Source of the DNA: Promethearchaeota archaeon
Lineage (GTDB): Archaea; Asgardarchaeota; Lokiarchaeia; Sigynarchaeales; MK-D1
Assembly (NCBI GenBank): GCA_016839385.1
Contig: JAEOUK010000318.1
Location: forward strand, 1-7,824
Length of the DNA stretch: 7,824 nt
Direction: 5' to 3'
Notes under the pieces: model-generated
What the model was told of the DNA's origin: nothing
Seen by the model: the letters and a program-made list of their open reading frames with translations, nothing else
Database searches by the model: none
Position numbers and translations under genes: made by a program
In this document: in pieces, positions 1-6,043 of the stretch
Layout: every line of letters starts with the position of its first letter
How positions within the stretch are numbered: the stretch's first letter is position 1

Positions 1-26
1 CCCAACAATATTCAGTGTTCAATAAA

Positions 27-48
27 GGAGTTACTAAAGTTGTACTCC
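27..48. repeat. Small inverted repeat in the left non-coding edge
   Basis: GGAGT at 27-31 pairs with ACTCC at 44-48 around a 12-base spacer, and the arms can extend by two more pairs with one bulge. It lies in 1-141, which holds no gene I can support. It could be the terminator of a gene beyond the left edge or a chance repeat. Confidence 0.25.
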
Positions 49-70
49 AATTCTAGTTTCATTCTTCTAA

Positions 71-78
71 TATAAATT
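71..78 (+). promoter_or_regulatory. TATA-like box for the 142-561 gene
   Basis: TATAAATT lies about 70 bases before the start codon, which would place transcription near base 100 and leave a leader of about 40 bases. The context TTCTAA-TATAAATTGA recurs almost unchanged at 650-665 ahead of the next gene. Archaeal TATA boxes sit about 26 bases before the transcript start; the assignment is by eye. Confidence 0.4.
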
Positions 79-129
79 GATTTTCGCAACAATAGATTTT
101 TTTCGAAATTTTCCAATGTATGATACATT

Positions 130-133
130 AGGT
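130..133 (+). promoter_or_regulatory. Shine-Dalgarno-like AGGT for the 142-561 gene
   Basis: AGGT ends 8 bases before the ATG at 142 and matches part of the GGAGGTGAT consensus. It supports that ATG as the start. Confidence 0.45.
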
Positions 134-141
134 TGAATTAA

Positions 142-561
142 ATGTCCGATATAGAAATTAAAGAGATTCGCGAGGAAATTTCTAGACATACAAAAAAGAT
201 TCCTCTGATATCATTTATGAAATCAGATGGTTTCAAGCAATATTTATCAACCTATCAAATTAACATTTGCGAAAATTGTGGACTTGAATATGGAATTGGA
301 CATTGGTGCGATTCGACTAAAGAACATGAGTGGATTGGCGATTGGGAAGCATTGGTGAAAATATCCTTAATTGATTACAATGCAAAGAAAAAAGAAGAAA
401 AAAATTTAGCAAATCTCCAAGGTCAGCAAACTAGTTATCAATCTCAATCTAGCGTTGATGAATTTCCACGAAAGAGAATTTCACCTGCGGCAATGGTAAG
501 TGGATTTTTTTTAGCGATTGTTGTATTAATACTCGTTATTGTCATCAATGCAAAAGCCTAA
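142..561 (+). CDS. Small tail-anchored membrane protein with a Cys/His cluster
   Basis: 139 residues; I do not recognise the family. Residues 1-40 look helical and charged. A cluster follows: Cys43-x2-Cys46, then His54-x-Cys56 and His62, spaced like a small zinc-binding knuckle, with a Trp/Asp/Glu-rich patch (His55-region to Glu69) after it. Residues 80-112 form a Lys/Glu then Gln/Ser-rich linker of low complexity. Residues 114-136 are one hydrophobic helix (Val, Ile, Leu) that ends almost at the C terminus, preceded by Arg110-Lys111-Arg112. There is no signal peptide, so a tail-anchored topology with the Cys/His part in the cytoplasm is likely. The ATG is backed by AGGT 8 bases upstream. The gene is followed by 179 bases of non-coding DNA and is probably transcribed alone. 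Zinc binding is inferred from spacing only. Confidence 0.75.
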   Translation: MSDIEIKEIREEISRHTKKIPLISFMKSDGFKQYLSTYQINICENCGLEYGIGHWCDSTKEHEWIGDWEALVKISLIDYNAKKKEEKNLANLQGQQTSYQSQSSVDEFPRKRISPAAMVSGFFLAIVVLILVIVINAKA

Positions 562-618
562 GAATTGTAGATTTTCGTTTATTCATAACCTTGATTATAT
601 TGTAAGATTTTCTGTAGC

Positions 619-630
619 TTATTTTTTATT
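619..630 (+). terminator. T-rich tract after the 142-561 gene
   Basis: A T-rich run (TTATTTTTTATT) lies 58 bases past the stop, consistent with an archaeal oligo-T terminator. The remainder of 562-740 holds the promoter of the next gene and no credible ORF. Confidence 0.3.
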
Positions 631-649
631 CGTCATCTCAATTATCTAC

Positions 650-665
650 TTCTAAAGTATAAATT
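650..665 (+). promoter_or_regulatory. Second TATA-like element upstream of module A
   Basis: TTCTAAAGTATAAATTGA-like sequence repeats the element at 65-80. If used it would start transcription near 688 and give a leader of about 50 bases. It is an alternative or extra promoter to the stronger candidate at 700-707. Confidence 0.3.
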
Positions 666-675
666 GAATAGCTTA

Positions 676-716
676 TTGGGGTACATCGTCCCATTCCGCT
701 TATATAGTGTTCTCCG
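676..716 (+). promoter_or_regulatory. Module A promoter: TTGGGG element plus extended TATA core
   Basis: TTGGGG at 676-681 starts 24 bases before TTATATAG at 700-707. The 18 bases 699-716 match the corresponding bases of the module B promoter (6061-6044, minus strand) at 15 positions, and TTGGGG there has the same 24-base offset. GGGG at 678-681 and CCC at 690-692 also form a short imperfect inverted repeat directly upstream of the TATA box, where an archaeal activator could bind. The predicted transcript start is near 728-730. Confidence 0.6.
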
Positions 717-730
717 ATTGATCCATCTTA

Positions 731-735
731 GTGAT
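731..735 (+). promoter_or_regulatory. Shine-Dalgarno GTGAT for the 741 start
   Basis: GTGAT ends 5 bases before the ATG and is complementary to the ATCAC at the 3' end of archaeal 16S rRNA. It supports the 741 start codon. Confidence 0.5.
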
Positions 736-740
736 TCAAA

Positions 741-1793
741 ATGAACAAAAAACTAAAAGTTCTAACTTTTCTTTTGCTTGGATTCTTATTTATTTCCTCT
801 ATTGGGATGGTTGCCGCACAATCAGGTGATGATTCTGAACATGATGATGACCATGACGAAGTAGATGATGATTACGAGCATGAAGAGGAAAGAAATATCG
901 AAATTGAAGTAGAAAGTGATAAAGTGGAAATAAATTCCTATTCTGAAAATAAAGATGTCGAAAACAAATTTGAAATAGACGTTCAATTATCTGATTACGT
1001 TGAAATTGAAATTGGTTATAGTTCCGAAGTAGAAACCGAATCAGAAGGTTCAGAAATTGAGGAGGAATCCGAATTTGAGTTTGGTGTGAAATTCAAAAAA
1101 ATCATTGAATTCGTAGATCTAAATGATAATGGAATCTATGAGGGAGATGATATAGATGATTTTGTGCAAGAATATCAATTCAATTCCTTCAAACCAATTG
1201 AATACACCACAGAAATGCTACCAAGTAACAATACGTTGCACTATCTTGTAATAAGCACAGCTGATGATGTGTTTAAATTACATCTTTATGTAGTAGAAGA
1301 ATTTGAAATCGTAAATGGATCCTTAGTGACTCCAATGGAAGCAAAGGCTGATATCGAAATCACCAATTTCAATTATCTAGAAGCAGAATCTCAATTAGCT
1401 CTATATGTGAAATTAGAATCCGAATATGAGTACGAATATGAAGAAAAAACTCATGATGAAGATGAAGGATGGGCTGAAATGGAACAGGGCTTTAAGACTA
1501 AAATAAAGGGTGAAAATGGATTCTTTACCTGGGCTGATTTCGCATTAGTTGACGATGTAGAAATGCCGGTGTTATACACGCCCATTGCAAGTGATGATGA
1601 CGATCCTGAGGAAGATAGAATTTTCTTTAACTATGCTCGTGGAGATCATATTTACCATGATCCAAAATTTGGATATGCAGTGTTAACTGCAAGCCCCACA
1701 AATTGGTTAACAGTCGGGTTGATTGCAGGTGGAGCTGTTGCTGCTGTAGCAACTGTAGCACTAATCATAGTTGGTGCTCGTAAACGAAGATAA
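741..1793 (+). CDS. Acidic surface protein with C-terminal membrane anchor (module A partner)
   Basis: 350 residues. Residues 1-26 are a signal peptide (two Lys, hydrophobic core, cleavage probably after Val-Ala-Ala). The mature N terminus (28-51) is almost all Asp, Glu and His. The ectodomain, about 52-315, contains a calcium-loop-like stretch at 126-137 (Asp126, Asn128, Asn130, Gly131, Asp137) and an YARG..HDPK..G motif at 298-311. A helix at 323-345 followed by Arg-Lys-Arg-Arg anchors it in the membrane with most of the protein outside. The ectodomain is clearly homologous to that of the downstream regulator: shared LSDY, VQEY/IQEY, FxLHLY, a GFFxWxxxALVD block and the HDPK motif. It has no cytoplasmic domain. 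It is the first gene of module A. I know no named function; a surface ligand- or metal-binding partner of the regulator is inferred from the shared ectodomain. Confidence 0.85.
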   Translation: MNKKLKVLTFLLLGFLFISSIGMVAAQSGDDSEHDDDHDEVDDDYEHEEERNIEIEVESDKVEINSYSENKDVENKFEIDVQLSDYVEIEIGYSSEVETESEGSEIEEESEFEFGVKFKKIIEFVDLNDNGIYEGDDIDDFVQEYQFNSFKPIEYTTEMLPSNNTLHYLVISTADDVFKLHLYVVEEFEIVNGSLVTPMEAKADIEITNFNYLEAESQLALYVKLESEYEYEYEEKTHDEDEGWAEMEQGFKTKIKGENGFFTWADFALVDDVEMPVLYTPIASDDDDPEEDRIFFNYARGDHIYHDPKFGYAVLTASPTNWLTVGLIAGGAVAAVATVALIIVGARKRR

Positions 1794-1808
1794 TTTTTCC
1801 TTTTTTTT
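1794..1808 (+). terminator. Oligo-T tracts between surface protein and regulator
   Basis: Five T and then eight T (1801-1808) follow immediately after the stop codon. In archaea such tracts terminate transcription, often partially. Partial termination here would yield more of the surface protein than of the regulator. Confidence 0.45.
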
Positions 1809-1850
1809 ATTGGAGAAATACCTAAAAACTATTACATACTTTTTTTATTT

Positions 1851-1860
1851 TTATTTAAAA
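1851..1860 (+). promoter_or_regulatory. TATA-like box for the regulator at 1881
   Basis: TTATTTAAAA is centred about 26 bases before the ATG at 1881, the distance expected for a leaderless transcript beginning at the start codon. No good Shine-Dalgarno precedes this ATG, which fits leaderless use. The regulator may thus be expressed independently of the upstream gene. Confidence 0.4.
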
Positions 1861-1880
1861 CTCTACTGGAATGAATCTGC

Positions 1881-3419
1881 ATGAAAAAAATTCAAAAAAT
1901 ATTATTTATCTTGACGTTCGGATTCATTTTATTAACCAGTATAAGTTCTTTTGTTCATGCAGGCGATGGAGATGACGATGATGATGACTCTATTGATGAT
2001 CAATTTGAAAAGGCAAATGAACGTTCAGTTTCTTTTGATATTGAGTCCGATAGGATTGAATTCGAATCAATATTAAAACAAACTGAAGAGAATTCAGATG
2101 AGATAGACTTTAGAGTAGAATTATCGGATTACATAAAATTACAGATCTCTTATAAGAAGGATATGAGTTCTGAAGAATCTGAATTAGATCTTGAAATATA
2201 CATAGACAAAATCTTTGAATTTTTGGATGATGGTGATGGAAAATTTGATGAAGAAAATGACACTATTATTCAAGAATATATACTTGAAAACTTCACGTAT
2301 CCACAACATACTGAATATGTAAATGAGTTAGGTATAAAAATTCATTATGTGAACGTTTCAACGGGAGATGGCGTTTTTACGCTTCATTTGTATATTTCAG
2401 AACAATTTGAAAAGATTAATAACTCTACTCTTTCACCTACTGAACTCAAAATAGACTTTGAAATAAATAATTTTCCTTACATTCAAGGAGATACTCAATT
2501 AAGCCTTAGAACCGAATTAGAGTCAGAATCTGATGAATATGAACATGATGAAGAAACAGAAGATGAAGAGGAAGGTTTTGACGAAGATGAAGATTCCTTT
2601 AGATATGATGTAAATAATTTCACAGGATTTTTTTCATGGAAAGAATATGCGTTAGTTGATGGTATCAAGAAGAATGTTACCACAAGTACATATTCGGAAT
2701 TAGATGGAGATGATCTTGAATATTATCTTTATTTTACATATGCAAGAGGAACAACTATTTTTCATGACCCAAAATTAGGAATGGCTGGAATATTAAAATT
2801 CCTCGGAGAACCTGCGTCTTATCTGTGGATAATTATTGTTGCAAGTATAGCAATTCTTGTTCTTAGTACGTTCGGAATAATGATGAGTAAAACAGAATAC
2901 AGAGAATATATACTCAATCGTGTTCTGCATATTAATAAAGGGGCGCACACATTGTCCATGGAAGAAGTATTTGATAACGAAATGCGAAATAGAATCTTAG
3001 ATATCATAATTGATGATCCAGGAATACACTACAAGGAGTTATTCCGCCAAGCTGAGACTTCCGCTTCTAACTTAGCTTGGCATCTGGATATATTAGAAAC
3101 CTACAAAATCATTAAAAAAGCACGAGTGGGAAACTATCTCGTTTTTTATCCTTTTATCGATAAGAATCCTTTTGCGGAATTTAATCATAATCTTGTAAAA
3201 AGTAAAACTACCTTGGAAATTTTCGAGATTATTGGGGATCATCCAGGTATTCATCAGAGCAAAATTGCCTCTCGTATGGAGTTAAACCACAAAACTGTAA
3301 AATATCATGTTGATAAATTAATGGAAGTCGACCTAGTCGTGATTAAGAAAGATGGCAGGAAAAGTCTATTGTATTCCAACATTCCAAAAGAGGAGAACTC
3401 ATATAATAAACTAAAGTAA
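1881..3419 (+). CDS. Membrane-bound one-component regulator: acidic ectodomain, one TM, two winged helices
   Basis: 512 residues. A signal peptide or signal anchor (1-27) is followed by an Asp run (29-36). The ectodomain, about 45-310, matches the preceding surface protein and keeps the YARG..HDPK..G motif (287-300); its calcium-like loop (about 115-127) is one residue shorter and less regular. A membrane helix at 313-335 is followed by MSKTEYRE. Two cytoplasmic winged helices follow: about 365-428 (recognition helix near Ser393-Leu405) and about 440-500 (recognition helix with HKTVKYHV at 470-477). Archaeal tandem winged helices of this kind are usually classed with ArsR/MarR-like or DUF7343-type domains. 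Inferred role: direct control of DNA from the membrane in response to an extracellular signal, without kinase or phosphorelay. It lies 87 bases after the surface protein and 14 bases before the cytochrome. The cytoplasmic half is about half identical, by eye, to the regulator at 4082-5269. Confidence 0.88.
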   Translation: MKKIQKILFILTFGFILLTSISSFVHAGDGDDDDDDSIDDQFEKANERSVSFDIESDRIEFESILKQTEENSDEIDFRVELSDYIKLQISYKKDMSSEESELDLEIYIDKIFEFLDDGDGKFDEENDTIIQEYILENFTYPQHTEYVNELGIKIHYVNVSTGDGVFTLHLYISEQFEKINNSTLSPTELKIDFEINNFPYIQGDTQLSLRTELESESDEYEHDEETEDEEEGFDEDEDSFRYDVNNFTGFFSWKEYALVDGIKKNVTTSTYSELDGDDLEYYLYFTYARGTTIFHDPKLGMAGILKFLGEPASYLWIIIVASIAILVLSTFGIMMSKTEYREYILNRVLHINKGAHTLSMEEVFDNEMRNRILDIIIDDPGIHYKELFRQAETSASNLAWHLDILETYKIIKKARVGNYLVFYPFIDKNPFAEFNHNLVKSKTTLEIFEIIGDHPGIHQSKIASRMELNHKTVKYHVDKLMEVDLVVIKKDGRKSLLYSNIPKEENSYNKLK

Positions 3420-3433
3420 ATATTTAGAAAATC

Positions 3434-4072
3434 TTGGAACTGAAGATTTATATTGATGAAGAGAGTGAATATGAGTTATTGATCATCGAACTGGTGAAAC
3501 TAGTGAAAAAAGTGGTTTTAAACCCTAAAAATATCAAGATAATTGTAGTTTTCAGTATTTTTTTATTGATTTCGGCATCTTTAATGAAATTAAGCACAGC
3601 GGAAGAAGATGAAGAAGATGATGATGATAAAACGAAGAATTTAGGGGTTGCTGCATTCGGTTTATTTGGAATTAGCCTGATATATGTCTTTTTTTTTCAA
3701 ATAATGCGATTAGTTATGAAACTTAATAAAGAAAAAGAACGTAATGCAAAAATCAAAGATTCTTATATGAAATTCTTTAAAGTAGTGCGTAAACCTCTTC
3801 AATGGCTTCATTACTTAGCAGGAGGGACAGCAATTATTCTATTAGGAATCCACGGTCTTGGTATGTTACCTGAAGATAATGAGAAAGCCGTTTTAGGCAT
3901 TATAACGGGATCGTTTCTTGCGTTTTATGTCCTAACTGGTATTTTCATTAAGCTAATTCTACCTAAAATGAAAAGAGCGAAAAATATAAGGAAATATCTG
4001 TTCTTTATTCATAGAAGTTTATTGCTAGTTATAATTGTCTTTGGAATTCATCTAGCGCACGTAGCATCGTAA
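3434..4072 (+). CDS. Bis-heme b-type cytochrome, ferric reductase/NOX/MsrQ-like membrane core
   Basis: Up to 212 residues, with five predicted membrane helices near 34-51, 71-92, 122-143, 152-173 and 190-210. Helix 3 carries His126-x13-His140 and helix 5 His193-x12-His206 (His209 also available), separated by one His-free helix. These are the spacings of the two heme-ligating pairs in NOX2 (101/115 and 209/222) and in ferric reductases. The basic loops 93-121 and 178-189 are placed inside, giving one heme near each membrane face. No FAD or NAD(P)H domain is present, so a separate electron donor is needed, as for MsrQ/YedZ. An acidic stretch (57-65) after helix 1 would face outward. The start is uncertain: an in-frame stop at 3425 limits the frame, the first ATG would remove helix 1, and TTG at 3434 or 3479 or a GTG near 3494-3515 are options. 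Probably cotranscribed with the regulator. The electron acceptor is unknown. Confidence 0.75.
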   Translation: MELKIYIDEESEYELLIIELVKLVKKVVLNPKNIKIIVVFSIFLLISASLMKLSTAEEDEEDDDDKTKNLGVAAFGLFGISLIYVFFFQIMRLVMKLNKEKERNAKIKDSYMKFFKVVRKPLQWLHYLAGGTAIILLGIHGLGMLPEDNEKAVLGIITGSFLAFYVLTGIFIKLILPKMKRAKNIRKYLFFIHRSLLLVIIVFGIHLAHVAS

Positions 4073-4081
4073 ATATTAAAA

Positions 4082-5269
4082 TTAATTTTTTGAAGATTTA
4101 TACTCACTATTTATACCTAAGTGAGGATACAATAATTTCTTTCTTCCTACTTTTTTATCTTCAATTAAGTTAATTTCTTTTAGTTTTTCTACGTGATATT
4201 TAACTGTTTTATGATCTAAATCCAATTTATTAGCAATCTCACTGCCATAAGTCCCAGGATTTTCTTCAATAATATTAAGTATTTTTAGCGTTGTATCGCT
4301 TTTTGCTAATGTTATATCAATATTTGACATTGGGTTGTAATCATATAATGGAAAATATACCAGATATTGACCAACGTTCTTTTTACCGATAATATGATAG
4401 GTTTCAAGTACATCTAGATGCCAAACTAAATTTCCTGGACTTAATTCAGTTTCTCGCAATAATTCGTTGAAATGAATTCCGGGACTATCTAAGATTAGAT
4501 CAATTATCTTAGATCGATTTTCATTTTCTAAAACATCATCAATAGATAATGTATATTTCACGGGTTGTCTAATTATTCGGTTGCGAATGAACTCTCGATA
4601 TTCTGTTTTACTCATCAAAATCGTAAAAGATACTAATACAACTCCAATAATCGATCCAACCACAATAATCCAAGTATAATCAAATGATGGGGTAAAAACA
4701 CTCAAATATATGTTTGTTGGCGCAGAAACAACTGTTGTGTTCACGGAATCATCTGTTTCAATACTTTCTACTAATATCCATTCATTGGATTCGTATTGAG
4801 CCCATTTGCTACCTGATCCCACTGACTGTTGTTGTGTCTTTGAGACAGATATTTCCATCATTTCTATGGTCACATTTGACTGGATATGAATATAGGATCC
4901 CCATCGATTCCTGTATCTATATCGAGCCTGTTTGATATGCATCTGTTGAAATTCTTCGGAATATACCTGAGTATCGATCGTTAGGTACACAGGTTCTGAG
5001 TTATTAATATCAAAAGAAATATCTCGATATCTAAGTTGTGCATTTATTTGAAGATCGACGTCTAAATCAACAGTAGATTGTATGTTTAATTTATTCTCTC
5101 CGTTAAACTGATAATTTACCCACCCTTCTCCTCCTGAAACTCGATCTTGCTTCATATAACCGTTAACTTGGACAGGACGACCCCCTAACACAAGTTGGAT
5201 GCTACTTAAAAAAACTATCAGAAACACAAAAACTAAGCTAGATTTCAGGATTTTTTTTTGAGTGTTCAA
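4082..5269 (-). CDS. Second membrane-bound tandem winged-helix regulator (module B)
   Basis: 395 residues, starting at a TTG backed by GAGGT 7 bases upstream. Signal peptide or anchor 1-29; beta-rich ectodomain about 32-195; membrane helix 197-218; then MSKTEYREF. Winged helix 1 lies about 250-308 (recognition helix near Ser277-Leu288) and winged helix 2 about 322-384 with HKTVKYHV at 353-360. The cytoplasmic half aligns end to end with the regulator at 1881-3419, but the ectodomain is unrelated in sequence: it lacks the acidic runs and the HDPK motif. Instead it resembles the surface protein at 5327-6001, for example RDISFDI versus RGFSLDI, and a late block with Trp-Ala-x-Tyr-(Glu/Asp), Glu-(Glu)-Trp and VES. 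It ends 9 bases from the cytochrome gene on the other strand. Inferred role: a membrane-tethered transcription factor for a different surface signal. Confidence 0.86.
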   Translation of the reverse strand: MNTQKKILKSSLVFVFLIVFLSSIQLVLGGRPVQVNGYMKQDRVSGGEGWVNYQFNGENKLNIQSTVDLDVDLQINAQLRYRDISFDINNSEPVYLTIDTQVYSEEFQQMHIKQARYRYRNRWGSYIHIQSNVTIEMMEISVSKTQQQSVGSGSKWAQYESNEWILVESIETDDSVNTTVVSAPTNIYLSVFTPSFDYTWIIVVGSIIGVVLVSFTILMSKTEYREFIRNRIIRQPVKYTLSIDDVLENENRSKIIDLILDSPGIHFNELLRETELSPGNLVWHLDVLETYHIIGKKNVGQYLVYFPLYDYNPMSNIDITLAKSDTTLKILNIIEENPGTYGSEIANKLDLDHKTVKYHVEKLKEINLIEDKKVGRKKLLYPHLGINSEYKSSKN

Positions 5270-5276
5270 TAAATTT

Positions 5277-5281
5277 ACCTC
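5277..5281 (-). promoter_or_regulatory. Shine-Dalgarno GAGGT that sets the TTG start at 5269
   Basis: GAGGT (minus strand) stands 7 bases before TTG. No in-frame ATG lies between it and the signal peptide, so TTG is the best start for the module B regulator. Confidence 0.6.
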
Positions 5282-5298
5282 GATGACTATTAGAGAAT

Positions 5299-5318
5299 AA
5301 AAAAAGTAAATAATTTAT
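5299..5318 (-). promoter_or_regulatory. T7 tract and TATA-like sequence between module B genes
   Basis: On the minus strand the gap after the surface-protein stop has an AT-rich TATA-like stretch (about 5318-5306) and then seven T (5305-5299). The first could start a short-leader transcript near 5287; the second could partly terminate read-through. The T-tract-plus-TATA arrangement resembles the gap between the module A genes, though the order of the two elements is reversed. Confidence 0.3.
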
Positions 5319-5326
5319 GGTATTTC

Positions 5327-6001
5327 TTACAATCGTTTCTTTCGGATCAAGATTGCTGCAATTGCACCTAAAGCGACTACTCCTACACCAATTCCAACCC
5401 AAAGACCAATTAAGCTACCGGCATCGACGATTGTCCAGATTGAGAAGTGATCAGTTTCTGCAACTAACATTCCGTCCTCATATGTAGATTCTACTTCTAC
5501 CCATTCCTCTGCTGCTTCGTCATAATAAGCCCAACTTGCACGGATTGCTTCTCCACGAGTCATTTCCATTCCGATTCGAGCATGTAATTGCTCTTCACTG
5601 CATTCGATCTGAATAGCAAAATTGTTTCGAACTTGATGTCTGTGTTGATTTCGAATAGTGGATCCGTTTTGAATACCTAATTGTTCTTGATCTCTGACGC
5701 AGGTCATGTTCATTTCGTATTCTTGTTCTGTTTCTATGTCTAATGAAAATCCTCTGTCTCCAATGCCCAGAGCATCACAATTCATATTCAAGGTTACGTC
5801 TTGGGAACTATTGATTCTGATGCGAGTTCTATGTTGAAATCGATAAGTCATTTCACCTTGATTTTGGAAGCGATTAGCTTGATCTCCACCGATTTCAATG
5901 GTACCTCCATCTTGAGCAGCAACCATAGAAATGGAAAGGGTTGCAATGGTTCCTAACAAAACCATACCCAAGACGATATAAGCTAGATGTTTTTTGTTCA
6001 T
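5327..6001 (-). CDS. Surface protein with C-terminal membrane anchor (module B partner)
   Basis: 224 residues. Signal peptide 1-29 with likely cleavage after Val-Ala-Ala, as in the module A surface protein. The ectodomain, about 31-194, is predicted beta-rich with three cysteines (75, 101, 134), an Arg/His/Asn/Gln-rich middle (113-127), and a late block WAYYDEAAEEWVEV (157-170) ending in TDHFSIW (183-189), a strand motif often seen just before the anchor in archaeal surface proteins. A Gly/Ala/Val helix at 196-219 and Arg-Lys-Lys-Arg anchor it. The ectodomain is weakly similar along its length to that of the downstream regulator, 57 bases away and probably cotranscribed. Unlike its module A counterpart it is not strongly acidic. 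Function unknown; a binding partner or co-sensor for the regulator is inferred. Confidence 0.83.
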   Translation of the reverse strand: MNKKHLAYIVLGMVLLGTIATLSISMVAAQDGGTIEIGGDQANRFQNQGEMTYRFQHRTRIRINSSQDVTLNMNCDALGIGDRGFSLDIETEQEYEMNMTCVRDQEQLGIQNGSTIRNQHRHQVRNNFAIQIECSEEQLHARIGMEMTRGEAIRASWAYYDEAAEEWVEVESTYEDGMLVAETDHFSIWTIVDAGSLIGLWVGIGVGVVALGAIAAILIRKKRL

Positions 6002-6011
6002 TTTTTGTTCA
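5990..6011 (-). repeat. Perfect 11-bp tandem repeat across the module B start codon
   Basis: TGAACAAAAAA occurs twice in tandem on the minus strand (6011-6001 and 6000-5990). The second copy begins with the T of the ATG. The unit length is not a multiple of three, so the upstream GTG is out of frame. It looks like a recent slippage duplication. Confidence 0.7.
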
Positions 6012-6012
6012 C
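6009..6012 (-). promoter_or_regulatory. Shine-Dalgarno-like GTGA for the 6001 start
   Basis: GTGA lies 7 bases before the ATG, matching the GTGA-type site used by the module A surface protein. Confidence 0.4.
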
Positions 6013-6043
6013 GTTAAAATGGATAATTCCAAGATAAATATGT

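Noticed and set aside
826..900. GATGAT-type short repeats as a microsatellite
   Set aside because: They are codons of the Asp/Glu/His-rich mature N terminus, kept in frame and similar in character in the paralogue, so protein composition explains them.
2495..2683. Minus-strand frame of 62 codons, Ser-rich
   Set aside because: It is the antisense of the Asp/Glu-codon-rich part of the module A regulator; the Ser runs are reversed GAA/GAT codons, and no promoter or ribosome site supports it.
2819..3007. Minus-strand frame of 62 codons inside the module A regulator
   Set aside because: It lies opposite the membrane helix and first winged helix, whose reading frame is well supported by homology to the second regulator.
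3441..4102. 12-base repeat TGAAGATTTATA at 3441 and 4091
   Set aside because: Flanks do not match and one copy encodes part of a protein on the plus strand while the other lies at the end of a minus-strand gene; chance is sufficient in AT-rich DNA.
4714..4935. Plus-strand frame of 73 codons
   Set aside because: It lies opposite the ectodomain of the module B regulator and has no convincing family features or ribosome site.
1881..5269. Histidine kinase or two-component receiver reading of the membrane regulators
   Set aside because: No H-box, ATP-binding or receiver motifs are present; the cytoplasmic parts are fully accounted for by two winged helices each.
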